NCBI GenBank assembly: GCA_036873135.1
Contig: JAPTYO010000007.1
Location: 60,064,383 to 60,128,382, forward strand
Length of the DNA: 64,000 bases
Direction: 5' to 3'
Origin: Clarkia xantiana subsp. parviflora
Taxonomy: Eukaryota > Streptophyta > Magnoliopsida > Myrtales > Onagraceae
Part shown: positions 23,880-35,896 of the stretch, one piece after another
How the letters are laid out: each line of letters starts with the position of its first letter
How positions within the stretch are numbered: position 1 is the stretch's first letter
Program-made: the position numbers and the translations under genes
Notes under the pieces: model-generated
Database searches by the model: none
What the model was told of the DNA's origin: nothing
What the model saw: only the letters and a program-made list of their open reading frames with translations

Positions 23880-26176
23880 TTAACGAAAATAATCAACAAC
23901 AATTATGTACATGACCCTAGTGGAAAATCTGAAATTTCTAATTCAAAACATCTTCTAGAGAAGGACTCTGTTGATTGAGTCAAAATATGTCGATCGTGTC
24001 GACGCCCTGGATGGACCCCGCGACAAACGGATGACATAGACAATAATGTATTCTTTGTTGGACCTGGTCAAGGAAATTGGCTTCTCAAGTGCCCTGGCCA
24101 TTGCTCAATCTTAGCTAGGGATGCCCCATGGCTAGCACCAATCGGTTTAGGCTCGTCACATGCTGGATGAATGGTCTGGTTGATGAACACACATGGATGG
24201 TGTTGAGTTTGGCACAGTAGTCCGCAAATGGTAAATGCATAGATATCGCCCGAGGTATCTGGGATAAATTTGACAGCTTGCGGCGAGCAAAGGGCGGCGC
24301 ACGAGATGTGCTCTTCAGGGGTTTTGATTTGGATGATTATCCAAACTGCACATTGATTAAGGAAAAACTCAAATTTCGGGGATAAAAATGATCACAACTT
24401 TTCTTACCTGGGTGTTGAATTTTTTCTAGTGGGAAATGTGCTCGCTATGCGACTGGACCTGCTGCATGTCCTGATTTTCCTGCTCCATCTAGAAATCACA
24501 ACTTGTATATGAACACCTGCCGGAAAGTAAATGCCCCTGGACCTCTGATGGAAGGCACCAACAATAATGTTTTCTTTGCTTGACATCTAAAATGTTCATT
24601 GATCAGCACATTGAATATTCACGAGACTCTCGATGATCTCTTGATATTTTCCCATCTCCGGACATGACTGATCTCAATAGGAGATGCCCCTTGGTTACCA
24701 CCAACCGGTTTAGACCTCACCGTAAAACAGATGTACAGCTTGGTTCGGGGACGCGTATGAATTCCACATATGGTAGGTGGAATTTTGGCATGGAAATTCT
24801 CTGAAGCGGACACGTTTCACGTGGTTGCGACCTCGTCGAAGTGGTCGTCTGATATGCAAAAAGAGTACGGACACTCAAATCTCAAGGAAAAATCAAGTAC
24901 AGTTCGACGTATCTTAGCGTTGGATATCCCGAGTGCGCAATTTGTGCATCGTGCAACTGGATGGCTGCACGTTCTTTTTTGTTGCCCCATTTGGTCGACA
25001 CTACTTGTATGTACAAGATACCTATCCATGGGTACCTGAAAAGACCAAACACGAAAGTTAGTATAAAGAATAAAAGAAGTCATGCATGATTTTTCAGAAA
25101 AATTCTAATGTCATTCATTTCATAATTTTGATTACATTCCCTAAAGAATCAAAATTTATGATCTAAGGTGTTTTGCCCTAGCTTGGAGTTTACTGAATTC
25201 GCTGAGTGCACCATCTAGCTCGAACGCAGGACAGATGCTCAAAAACAAAGTTTTTTTAAAACGATCTTCTCGTCCTTTGTTTAAACTCGAATAGTCGCAC
25301 TCAACTGAGCGATTAAAAAGTTAGAATAAAAAATCTCATTTTTTAAACGCTTTCTCATGCGTTCTCAAAAAGTTAAAATATTTTACAATTTACAACAGTT
25401 TACCTGAAGGGTACATATGGAATGCATGTACGAAATGAAAAATCCAGGTAAATATTTTTTCATAAAAGGAAATGCAAATGCAATGCATGTTTTGGAATTA
25501 AAAGTTCAACAACTAAGAGAAGATTTACAATCTATCTAAGAAATATTTTTTCTAAAACAATGCCTATGAGATGCACATGAGATGAAAGTTTTACAGTTAA
25601 GAAACTTACAAGCTACCTAAATTTTTTTTGTTTTTCGCTTTTTTTTAAAGAGGAAAAAAAAATCAATGCATCCTAGTCTCTAAAAATAAAAATAAAAATC
25701 CAGGTGAAAAGTTTTTTTTTTAAAAGAATGCATATGAGATGCACAAAAAATAAGATGCAAACTTAAAAATAAAAGTTCTACAACTAAGAAAAAATACAAT
25801 TTACTTGAAAGGTTTTTTCCCGAAAATAATGCATACGTGATGCATGTTATTAGTTAAAAATTTCAGGCAAAAGGTTTTTTCAACAAAGAGCCCTAAAACT
25901 AATAGAGCTTACGATTTATCCAAAAGTTTTTTTTTAAATTAATGCACATTGGATGCATTATTTAAAAATAAAACAATTCAGGTAAAAAGTTTTTTGAAAT
26001 GATGCATATGGAATGCACGTTCAAAATTAGAAGCTCTAATAGCTAAAGAGGAATCACAATTTTTCCTAAAAAACTGTTTTTTTAACAACACATGTATGAT
26101 GCAATAAAAAATTTCAACTTACCTGAAGAGTTTTTTTAAAATAATGCGTATGAAATGCAATGTTGAAATTATAAAT
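23880..26176 (-). other. Element B: non-coding interior with diverged repeats
   Basis: Positions 23880-25250 match parts of 40500-41900 in element C and 5240-6420 in element A. Positions 25380-26176 hold the ATGCAT-type diverged repeat block. No coding frame longer than about 90 residues is present and none resembles a known protein. The interior is cut at 26176 by Tat1 and continues at 36578. Confidence 0.55.
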
Positions 26177-26181
26177 TCAGG

Positions 26182-26897
26182 TGATGGGTTCGACTATAGC
26201 CGTTAAGCCCTTTAACGGTGAGGAAACGGCAAATAGGCCTGGTGGGCCCTAAACGAAGGCCAAGATGGCCCAGGCAAAAGATCCCGACGAAGGGAGCCCG
26301 AGGATGAGAGGTCCCGACAGAGTCGGACCTGACAGGCGAGCGGAACGCTCCCGATAAGATGCCTCTGAGTAGGCCCCGATGAAGAATCCCTGAGAACAAT
26401 AGGCCCTGTCACGATGACGAGGGGCCCCGAGCGGTGACACAACGAGATAACTCAGGAGTCCCCGATGTTAGTCGGGACTCGTTATCAGAGGATAAGGCCG
26501 AGATACGCGGGGCGTGGCCGAGATACGCGGAACGTGGTTAAGATACACGGAGCGTGGCCGAGATACGCAGGGCGTGGCCGAGATAAGCGAGATCATGGCC
26601 TAGATAGGCGGGATCACATCCGAGATACGCGGGATACGGGCTAACCACCCCCAACGGTTCACCAGGTAACTGAGGTATCTCTTCGCCTATAAAAGGGCAA
26701 GAGGTCACCTCAGATCATTTACGTTAAAATACATTTACTTGAGATTACTGCTTGCCAGTCCGGACGAAGTACTCATTTAAGCATCGGAGAGGGATTCTGG
26801 GTCACCGCCCGGTCTATCCCCTCTTGCAGGATTGCGTGGAGCGAAGGAGCTAGGATCGCCGTCAAAGACCGTACCGGAGTTCCACCGTGATCCAACA
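26182..26897 (+). repeat. Tat1: 5' LTR
   Basis: It is 716 bp. It contains a TATA box, CTATAAAAGG (26687-26696), and four 20-bp tandem units of the type GCCGAGATACGCGGGGCGTG (26497-26576). The 3' LTR has only two such units, which accounts for the 40-bp length difference. Otherwise the LTRs are nearly identical by eye, so the insertion is recent. Confidence 0.95.
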
Positions 26898-26916
26898 TTG
26901 GCGCCGTCTGTGGGAA
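26898..26916 (+). promoter_or_regulatory. Tat1: primer-binding site
   Basis: TTGGCGCCGTCTGTGGGAA directly follows the LTR. This sequence is a recurrent primer site in plant gypsy elements of the Tat group. It differs from the site used by elements B and C. Confidence 0.9.
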
Positions 26917-26951
26917 TCAAACAAAAAGCTGATTTGCCTTCTACTCGTTCA

Positions 26952-28640
26952 ATGGCGGCTGGCAAGCAAAGAAGGCAAGGACAATCTGGTGGCTCTCGTC
27001 ACCCCGCTGCAACAACTCTGAATTCACTACCGGAACAGGAGGAAAACCAGAACCATCCCGCTGCTGAGCTCTCCCAGACAGGGGGGCATAATGAATGTCC
27101 CGAAGAGATTGCCGCTCAGCACCAGGTCAATAGAGAGCAGGAGGCTCCCCCAGCTACGGACCTGACAAGAGCTGTGGCAGAAGCCATGCCCATGTTTTTG
27201 GCAGCCGTGGAGGCTCTCTTGGATCGGAGAGAGGCTGCGAGGAGGCAGGAGGAGATGCCCCCGTTAGAAGAAGCGCCCCCACCAGCAGAGGGTCAGAACG
27301 TACAGGAGGCTCCGCCCCGAGGCCAGGACAGGAGTAGGGTGCCCGTTCAGCCAGAGAGGTTCGTGGTTGATGGGCCAGGACCCGTACAGCACAGGACCAT
27401 TCCCCTGAATGGTCCCATCACTCCCGATCAGGTGGTAAAGATCGTGAACATCTGCATGGGAGAGCAGAAGCCGCTGGTGTCGGAGCTGAGGGATCGATCT
27501 ACTCATCCCTTCGTTCCTCGACTCATAGACACCCTAGCCCCGCCAGGGCTGGGTATCCCCATGATAAAGGAATACGATGGCGAAGGAGATCCGGTTCGTC
27601 ATGTCCAGAAGCACCTCATGGCGTGTCTGGGAAGAGCCCCAAATGAAGACATAGTGTGTACGCTGTTCCCGAACACACTTGGGGAAAGAGCCCTGACCTG
27701 GTTCTTTAGTCTGCCCCCAGGCTGCATTACTTGCTGGGCAGATATGCACGACCGGTTCATTCATCAGTATCAGGGTCGTAGACATTTGCTGAAGAGTGTG
27801 AGGTCCCTAACCCAGGTGGTACAGAGGTCCGACGAATCGCTGGCACACTATTACCAGCGATACACTGCCAGTGTGGCGGAGATTGATGAGGAGATCTCGG
27901 AGGGTGAAACCATTCGTACATTCATTCGGAACCTAACGGCCCCCTATGGTTCCGACCTAATGCATAGCGTGGCTGAGAAAGCCGTGTGGAATATGGAGGC
28001 ACTATAGAAAAGGGTGAAACGGAAAATCGATGTCCAGGAGTCGAAGATAGCTGCTGGAGAGTTGGAGCCCCCGAAATCGAATAAAGGGAAGCAGTCGGTT
28101 AAACCTTTCGACGATCGTAAGTCAAAGGGCAAACCCGAGGGTAGTCGGGATTGAGGACGCGCTGGTCGGAGGGATGATAGGCGTTCTTTAAGGAAGGACA
28201 AGCGGGAGGATCTCGACATTCCTCTAAACTGCTCCATGGCGGAGGTACTAACGGTCATGGAACGACAAGGTATCTCCAGGTACCCCCCAAAGAAGGACGG
28301 AGAATTCTTAGGATCCCGCACGGATCGCTACTGCCGATTTCACCGCGCAAATGGTCACGATACCAACCATTGTCGGGAGCTGAAGAAGGAGATCGAGAAA
28401 CTGATCCAGAAGGGGAAGCTCAAGGAGTTCGTCGGGGATAAACGGTGTCGATCCCGCTCTCGGTCCCGATCGCGGTCCCGTTCCCGATCCCGCGATCGGT
28501 CCCCAAAGAAGAAGAGAACCGACCCAGAGTCATCCGGTGCTCGTAAGGAGAGACGGGGCACTATCAATGTGATTCCGGAGGGTTTGCTGCTGGAGGTGAT
28601 ACTTCATCCTCTCGAGAAGTTTATGCCTCTAGAATTCCTA
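26952..28640 (+). pseudogene. Tat1 gag (broken)
   Basis: The start ATG at 26952 (MAAGKQRRQGQSGGSR) matches the start of Tat2 gag. The capsid-like helical region contains PLNGPITPDQVVKIVN, FVPRLIDT, GLGIPMIKEYDGEGDPVRHV and RALTWFFSLPPGCI. A zinc-knuckle-like YCRFHRANGHDTNHC follows, and then an Arg-Ser dipeptide run near 28448-28500. Gag coats the element RNA in the particle. Stops at 28005 (TAG; Tat2 has CAG) and 28152 (TGA) and a one-base loss near 28573 break the frame. An upstream extension of the open frame to 26832 reaches into the LTR and is not the start. Confidence 0.92.
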
Positions 28641-28645
28641 CGGCG

Positions 28646-29425
28646 GTGGTGCTGGGTAAGAGGTCCCGATCCTGGACCCTGAAGGAAGAAATGGTGATCT
28701 CCTTTTCGTCGGAGGATCTCTTAGGCGTGGAGACTCCGCACGATGACGCCTTGGTTGTAACCTTGGATGTAGACGGGTACGAGATGAAGCGAATCCTGAT
28801 CGACGGAGGAAGCTCCTCCGATATTCTATTTATGGACGCGCTGGAAGCTATGGGAAAAACGAAGAAAGATCTGAAGGAGGCAAACTTCCCGATGGTCGGG
28901 TTCTCTGGTTCAACCTCCTATCCACTAGGAGTAATCACCTTACCAGTGGAGTTTGGTAGTGGGTGGAAATCAGAAAGGAGGAACGTGGAGTTCGTGGTAG
29001 TTGATTCCGCGGGGACTTACAACGCAATCATCGGGAGAACCACCATCAACCCCCTGATGGCGGTTGCCTCGACAGTGCACCAGAAGATGAAGTTCTCGAC
29101 CGACCACGGAGTCGGAGAAGTCAAGGGTGACCAGTTAGCTTCCAAAAAATGCTATGTTAACGCCACCCTGAGGAGGAGACGAGAGGCCATGACTGTCCTC
29201 CAGACAGATACAGATCCTAGAGAGGAGTTTGGGCGTCCCGCCCCCATAGAAGATCTAAAGGAAGTTGAGATCGACGGACCCCAGAGGAAGGTGAAAATCG
29301 GGTCTGCTCTGACTGAGGAGACAGCCCAAAAATTGATTGAGTTGCTGAGGGAGTTCAAGGAGCTGTTTGCCTGGTCCCCGAGTGATATGCCAGGAATTAG
29401 CCCCGACGTGATTGTAACGAGCTGA
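28646..29425 (+). pseudogene. Tat1 protease region
   Basis: The frame contains ILIDGGSSSDILFMDAL, the retropepsin-type active site with a DGG variant of the usual DSG, followed by GFSGSTSYPLG and YNAIIGRTTIN. It cuts the polyprotein in other members of the family. The frame ends at 29425 because one base is missing just before the reverse transcriptase (Tat2 reads through the same place in frame). Confidence 0.88.
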
Positions 29426-30711
29426 AGATAGATCCCGCGATCAAACCTATCACGCAGAAAAGGCGTCCGATGGGCACGGACAAGAAGATCGCGATCCAGC
29501 AAGAGGTGGGCAGGTTGGTCGATGCTGGGTTTATTAAAGAACTCCGATTCCAGACTTGGGTCGCTAATCCAGTGCTGGTGAAGAAGACTAATGGGAAATG
29601 GCGGATGTGTGTGGATTTCCGCGACCTGAATAAGGCTTGCCCGAAGGACTGCTACCCACTCCCGAGAATCGACCAGTTGGTAGATGCCACGTCGGGACAT
29701 GAGCTGTTGAGCTTCATGGATGCATATTCGGGCTATAACCAGATCAAGATGGCTAAGGAAGACGCTCCTCACACAGCATTCTATGCAGACAGTGACATCT
29801 ATCACTACGATGTCATGCCTTTCGGGTTGATCAATGCTGGGGCAACCTACCAGCGGATGGTGAACAAGCTGTTCGGAGATATGCTTGGGGAGACCATGGA
29901 ACCTTACATAGATGACATGCTGGTAAAATCCCGACAAGCTGAGGATCATGTGCACAACCTAGCCATGGCGTTTGAGCGGATGAAGCTTCATCAAGTTCGT
30001 TTAAACCCGACGAAATGCGCCTTCGGAGTCCACTCAGGGAAGTTTTTGGGCTTTATGGTGAGCCAGAGAGGAATTGAGGTGAATCCCGAGAAGCTAAGGG
30101 CGATTGAGGAGATGCAGTCTCCGATAAACCATCGGGAGGTACAAGTGCTGAATGGCCGACTGGCTGCAATGAATCGCTTCCTGTCCAAAGCTAGCGACCG
30201 ATCAATGCCATTTTTTGAAGTCCTGAGGGCCAACAAGAAGTTTGAATGGACCGACAAGTGTGAAGAAGCGTTCCAAGCACTCAAGCAACACCTTCGCACC
30301 CTCCCGCCGTTGGCGAAACCGGTTCCAGGCGAGCCGCTCTATCTTTACTTGGATGTTTCTGAATTTGCCATTAGCTCTGTATTAGTGAAGGTTGTCGAGG
30401 GTAATCAAGTCCCCGTCTATTATGTAAGCAAGGCGTTTGCCAAGTCTGAATTGAATTATCCTGTCGTTGAGAAGTACCTCTTTGCGTTGATTATTACTGC
30501 CCGGAAGCTAAGGCCTTATTTCCACGCACACGAGATTACTGTGCTGACGAATCAGCCTTTGAAGCATTTCTTGAATCGACTGGATGCGTCGGGAAGGTTA
30601 GTGAAGTGGGCGGTAGAGCTTAGTGAGTTTCGCATACACTTCGCTCCAAGAACGGCCATTAACGGCCAGGCATTGGCGGATTTTATAGCAGAATCTACAG
30701 CCCCGATCTAG
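29426..30711 (+). pseudogene. Tat1 reverse transcriptase and first RNase H
   Basis: Motifs in order are VDFRDLNKACPKDCYPLPRI, FMDAYSGYNQI, MPFGLINAGATYQRMVN and the catalytic YIDD (29904-29915). The connection and first RNase H follow, with YLDVSEFAISSVLV and VYYVSKAF. The polymerase core itself is intact. The frame stops at 30711 because a run of five C bases in Tat2 is four here, so pol is split before the second RNase H. Confidence 0.93.
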
Positions 30712-30740
30712 AAGAAGCGGGCCCTGTAGAGGGGGCAACC

Positions 30741-31595
30741 ATGGAGGTCCCGACAGAAGAACAACCAGAGAGGGCAGAGCAATTAGAACAGCCAAACGAG
30801 GAAAATACCTGGGAAATGTACACGGATGGCTCCTCAAGTTCGGACGGATCAGGAGCAGGCTTTTTGTTGATACCACCGGGTGGAGGTGAGCCGCTCCGAT
30901 ACGCCTTGGCTCTAACATTCAAGGCCACAAACAATGAAGCGGAGTATGAGGCTCTTATCACGGGCCTGAAAATTGCTAAAGGCACTGGAGTCGATCACTT
31001 AAGAGTGAAGTGTGACGCAGCTTTAATCGTAAACCAGGTTCAAGGGCGATACGAAGCGAGGAGCCCGATAATGAAGAAGTATCTACACGAGGTACAAGCC
31101 CTGAAGGAGAGCTTTAAAAGCTTCGACATCGAGGCAATCCCGAGGGAGGAAAATATAGAGGCAGATGCCTTGAGCAAATTTGCCCTGGGGGCACCCTTGG
31201 AAGAAAATCGGAAGGTGCACTTCTTGGAGAAGGTGATCTTGTCGACCACTGACCTGACACAGGTGTGTGCTATTGAAGCTGGAACGGAGGAGGAGTCTAC
31301 TTGGATGACCCCGATAGTCGCGTACCTGACTACGGGGGCAGTCCCCGATGACAAGGTAGTAGCCGACAGGATACGTCGGATCGCGGCTAATTACGTGATG
31401 CTGGATAATCAGCTATACAAGAAGGGCTGGTTCTCGACTCCATACTTGAAGTGTGTGACAGAACCCGACACAAATCGAATCCTGAAGGAGGTGCATGAGG
31501 GGGTCGCGGCTTGTCATGAAGGGGCCCGATCCATTATGAGGAAATTGCTGAACTTGGGCTATTATTGGCCTACGATCAACCAGGGAGACTCCGTT
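30741..31595 (+). pseudogene. Tat1 archaeal-type RNase H and integrase zinc finger
   Basis: EMYTDGSSSSDGSGAG, NNEAEYEALITGL, VKCDAALIVNQVQG and EADALSKF give the four acidic residues of the second RNase H that marks the Tat lineage. The integrase N-terminal HHCC region starts at VHEGVAACHEGARS and reaches LGYYWPTIN near 31580. There the sequence jumps to the end of integrase: compared with Tat2 about 179 codons are gone, including the whole DDE catalytic core and the two zinc-binding cysteines. Confidence 0.92.
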
Positions 31596-32004
31596 TGGCC
31601 TCGTTTACGGCACGGAGGCTGTCGCCCCCGTGGAGGTAGCTGTGGCGTCCCATCGGATGGGATATTGCGAGCCTCTGACGAATGATGAAATGAGACGTCT
31701 GGACTTGGACTTACTCGAAGAGAAGAGGCGGGAAGCCGATGAAGTCCAAGCTCGAATGCGTTTGGCGACGGCCAGGTACTACAATCGGCGAGTAAAATCC
31801 CGACAGTTCTTCGTCGGGGAGCTGGTTTGGCGTCGCAACGAGTTTACCCTTTTGGATCGGATCGGCAAGATGTCACCAAAATGGGAAGGACCTTACAAGG
31901 TCGTGGGGATGCCGGCCCCGAATGCGTACAAGTTGGAAGACCTCGATGGCAGAGTATTAAAGCATTCTTTTAGTGGCGAACACTTGAAGAAACACCATGC
32001 TTGA
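31596..32004 (+). pseudogene. Tat1 integrase C-terminal part
   Basis: After the deletion the sequence resumes with ETPFGLVYGTEAVAPVEV, partly in another frame, and continues to RQFFVGELVWRRNEF, KMSPKWEGPYKV and the stop at 32002-32004. This is the DNA-binding C-terminal domain of gypsy integrases without a chromodomain. Without the catalytic core Tat1 could only move using integrase supplied by a relative such as Tat2. Confidence 0.9.
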
Positions 32005-32505
32005 TGAAAAGTCGCCTTAAGTGGTGCCCGAAGAAAAGTCGCCTTGAGTGGTGCCCGATGAAAAGTCGCCTTAAGTGGTGCCCGATGTAAAATCGCCTTA
32101 AGTGGTGTATGCTGTTTATCGTTTAATTCGATGTAAGCCAATTTTGTGCCATCAATAAATAAAGAGGTTGCTTCCAGTCAGAGTTATCCTTAGATTTATG
32201 CTAAGTGTTAAAGTCGCCTTAAGTGGTGCACAAGAAAAGTCGCCTTAAGTGGCGCACGAGAAAAGTCGCCTTGAGTGGTGCACGAGAAAAGTCGCCTTAA
32301 GTGGCGCAGGTTGAAAAGTCGCCCTAAGTGGTGCACGATATTAAGTCGTCTTAAGTGATGCATATTTCTTAGATTTATTCCAAGTATTGAAAATTCGCCT
32401 TAAGTGGTGCACGACCTTAAGTCGCCTTAAGTGGTGCACGACATTAAGTCGCCTTAAGTGGTGCAAATTAGTAAATCGTCTTGAGTGACGTACGAAAACT
32501 TCTCA
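31996..32505 (+). repeat. Tat1: AGTCGCCTTAAGTGGTGC tandem repeat
   Basis: About fifteen or more units of 24-27 bases carry the core TCGCCTTAAGTGGTGCACGA. They lie directly after the pol stop and before the end of the antisense gene. Tat2 has the homologous array at 54295-54575. It fits the known habit of Tat elements of carrying tandem repeats in the 3' untranslated region. Confidence 0.92.
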
Positions 32506-32659
32506 AGTGTCGAAATATTGACCTAATCAAGTATAGTAAAGCCACTCGGAGAAGTGCATCGAAAAGATCGGAACTAAGAAAGTCTGATAAATTGATAAGG
32601 GCTCAAAGGCCCGACGATTACAAAAGCAAGGAAAATACAAGGACTCTAAAGATAAAAAG

Positions 32660-35345
32660 TTAGGCTTTGTCCTTGTCAGCGGCATCTGCGGGAGCGGGGT
32701 CCACGGGGTCGACGGCAGAAGGCTCCGCAGGGTCGGCCGCGGGAGGATCGACTATCGGGGCATCCGCACTTGGAAGCTCTGCTGCGTCTTCGACAATTGC
32801 GGGGGTACTCCCCCCATCACTCTCCTCAGAAAGAGCAAAGTATTTCTTCGCGAAGGGAGCGAGAGAAGGAGACTTGTCGAAGTTGATGGCGTCACCATAC
32901 TCCAGGTGGAGCTCCTCAACCGCATTGAAGAGAGTGTTCTTCACCTCCGCGCCAAAGAACTTCATAGCATCAGCCTGGAAGTCCTCAGACTTCCGATAAT
33001 CCTCCCGACCTTTGGCCTCGGCCGCGACCAGCTGCGCAGGAACCCCCGCGACTTGCTCCTCCAGAGCCTTCTTCTCGAGGACCAGCTTGTCCTCGGCAGC
33101 CTGCCGCTCCTGTCGCTCCCGCCTCAGGAGCCCCTCGAAATCCCCGACTTGCTTTTGGAGGTCCTGAACCTTTTGGTCGAGGATGGCCTGCTCCTTGGCA
33201 AGTCTCCCCCGCGAAGACTTGGAGGCCGCAAGATCCTCCTTAAGCTTGTCGATGACCGCCCGGTCCCGCTCCCGGGACTCATCATAGGCGATGAGGTACC
33301 CAAAAAGACGGTTGAAGTCCCCGAGCTCCTACAATAGAAGAAAGAAAAGTGTTAAGGGACAAAACAACCAGATTTACCAACAAAGAGGGAGAAGCGAAGT
33401 TTTACCTCTATCCGACGCAGGGACATCTCTCGAACATCCCGATGCATTGCCGTCCGATTCAGGGAAATCGGGTACCGCATGGTGGGCAGGATCGAGCCTG
33501 CCAGCAGATGCAGAGCCAGGTCCTCATGCTAGTTCCCTTGTCGAAGCTGGACCCCTTGCAGAGTTTGGATTGGAGTCCAGGGAGCATCCACTTGCGCGGG
33601 GTTGAAGGCCCTGTAGAAACTCCCGTCGAGAGGGACAGGAGGAGGACCAGCACGAGTCGTGGAGGGGCGCGCCTCCGGCTCGACCCGGGCAGGAAAAGGA
33701 GTGAAGTTGTGGATGGGCGACGGCTGTCGCTGCTGCGGAGAAGATGAAGGGGGAAGCCCCTGAGAGGTTGGTTTCAAGGGGGACTGCCCCGTCCTCCGAC
33801 GACGACGAAGGGAGCCACCCCCATCAGTCTCCTCGGAGGAGTCCAAGGTTTCCACCCGACGAAATTGTTCGCCGGTCGGGGTTTTCTCCCCAGTTGAGGG
33901 AGGCGCCCCTGTTGAAGACGGTGCACCCGCGGAAGCTTCAGCACCCGATGGAGCCCCTGAGCGACCTGCACCTAGAGGACGAGATGCTTCAGAAATGTAA
34001 TCAGGGAGTTCATCAGGATTCTTACACCAAACAATACGTCGGGAGACATATTGATCCTTCCCGTGGTAGTGGTAGTAGCCCGCCTTCAGGACACGAGGAG
34101 TTTCGCCTCGAAGGATTCGTCTAACGTCAGCAATACGGGCCTTCCTGGTCGAAGGATACAAATCCTTCGGGACCATCCTCCTATACGATTTAATAGCGAG
34201 TCGGAGCTTTTTACCTTCTTCAGGATTCTGGACGTCGAAGAGTTGGTCCAGCTCCACGCGCTTCCGCTTAGGTTGCTCCGCAGAAGGAGACCCCGACGGA
34301 GCAGCAGCCTTCTTGGCGGACTTCCTCTTCCGCGAAGGACGGACGGCATCGGTCTCCCCCTGCTTAAGGAACAAATCGGTCAGCACGGATACCCTCTTGG
34401 CTGCAAAAAGTAAGAGAAAAGAGTTAGAGAATTACCCAGGGAACCACATTGGAGGGGCCGTCGAAGAGCTGCCCCCCGGAGATTATGTCGAGGAGTCGGA
34501 TCCCGGCGTTCACCAGGTCCCGCTCCACGAGAGAATTGGCGTCGAGGGGAGTGTAGGACTCCCCCCATCGGTAAAGCTGGATAAGTTGAAGAGTCTGGAA
34601 TTCTTCATCAGTGTAGGTGTGGAAAGCGGGAGGAGAGTCCGCTTCCACCTCCCATCGGGGCCATGGGATCGAAGAATGTTGGATGAAGAAGTAACTCTTT
34701 TTCCAACTGCTGTTATCGGACCCCGTATCAACCAGGAGTCCCCGACCCTTGACCACCTTCCAGGTGTCATTGGTCCAGTTACACCGCCCAAGTTGTGCCT
34801 TGTTCCACTTCGGCATTCGGGGGTAGAAGGCGCAAACCCCCGCCTCGTTGCACTTCATCCTGTAGAAGGTCCTGAAGAGCTTGAGGCTGTATACCCACCG
34901 TTGTCGGAAGCAGGGGACCTGGAAAGCATTCCACAGGCGAATGGCATGCAGAGAGAAGGTGGTCGGATGAGTTTTGTAATGCTGGCACATCTCGACCAGA
35001 TTACCACAGAAGGGGAATCTGATCCCCGCTGATACTTGCCCCGTAGAGACAAATACCTCCCCTTTTCGGGGACGAGTAACCTCAAGGTTACCCGAGGGGC
35101 GAGGCCAGGGATACGGGAAACGAGGTTCCCAAGTAGAAGTGATGCACCCCTCTCGGAGAGCTGCATCATAAGCGGTGTTGGAGATTTCATTCAGCGCATA
35201 ATCAAAGTTGAAGGGCTTTCTCCCCTCAGAGCTGGATCCACTGTCTGAAAAGTAGCAATGGCAAGGAAGGCACAGTGGGATTTTCGGAAAGCTGCAAACA
35301 AGGAAAAGATGAACAAGCAACGAAGAAGAAATCCTTACCAGACAT
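32660..35345 (-). CDS. Tat1 antisense spliced gene, nearly intact
   Basis: Four exons can be drawn on the minus strand: 35345-35339 (ATGTCTG), 35244-34436, 34395-33406 and 33328-32660. All introns start GT and end AG. The second acceptor must be the AAG five bases past a CAG to keep frame. The exon sum is 2475 nt (824 residues). Exon 2 encodes a region with FPFCGNLVEMCQHY and WKKSYFFIQ that resembles the plant 'putative gypsy type transposon' domain. Exon 3 is basic then Ser-Pro-rich, with RKRKSAKK as a possible nuclear signal. Exon 4 is a long coiled coil (KEDLAASKSSRG, EKKALEEQV) with an acidic Asp-Pro-Ala tail. One TAG interrupts exon 3 at 33529-33531. Function is unknown; extra frames here are known in Tat elements. 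Confidence 0.75.
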
Positions 35346-35505
35346 GACGAATTGGAGGTTGAAGGAATGAACTGGGCGTTGCCGGAAAGATGGTCGGAAA
35401 AGCACTAAGGGTCTTCGGAATCGCAAAAGCTTGAATTCACAAAGGTTGTAGAGAGCTCCTGAAAATTCGAAGACGGTAAAAGTGATCCAACACCCACGGT
35501 TAGGG

Positions 35506-35512
35506 TTTTATA
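35506..35512 (-). promoter_or_regulatory. TATA box of the Tat1 antisense gene
   Basis: On the minus strand CCTATAAAACCC lies about 165 bases upstream of the ATG at 35345. Tat2 has CTATAAAACCCC about 150 bases upstream of the matching ATG. Conservation of sequence and distance in an otherwise diverged segment supports a real promoter. Confidence 0.6.
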
Positions 35513-35896
35513 GGCGAAGAGGACAGTTGAAGGGACACTTCGATCCGAGTTGTCGAAGTTGAAGAGTTTTAATCTGGACCGTTGAAATGGAACGTGCAGA
35601 AGGGCAACGGGCGTAATGATGAGACGACCTGAAAAGCACTTTTCAGAAAAAAAACAGGCGCGAAAAATCAGGCATGAGTGCCGAAGACGTCACTTCACTA
35701 GCTGCTGCATTTAATGAATTGGGGAATCGAAAAGTCCCCCCGGATTTGGCAGTTATCCACAAAGCATCGAGGAAACGTGAAGGAGAAGACTAGTATTGAG
35801 TGACTATGCCAAGGGAAAGATCCCCGATTCCAATGTCGGGAGGTTGGGAGTTGGAAGACACGACGAACTAAAAGTCCCTCATGTCTTGGGGGCAAA

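Noticed and set aside
29152..29955. Long minus-strand frame opposite the Tat1 reverse transcriptase
   Set aside because: It is the shadow of the conserved sense frame; the matching frame opposite Tat2 (57146-58111) is likewise a shadow.
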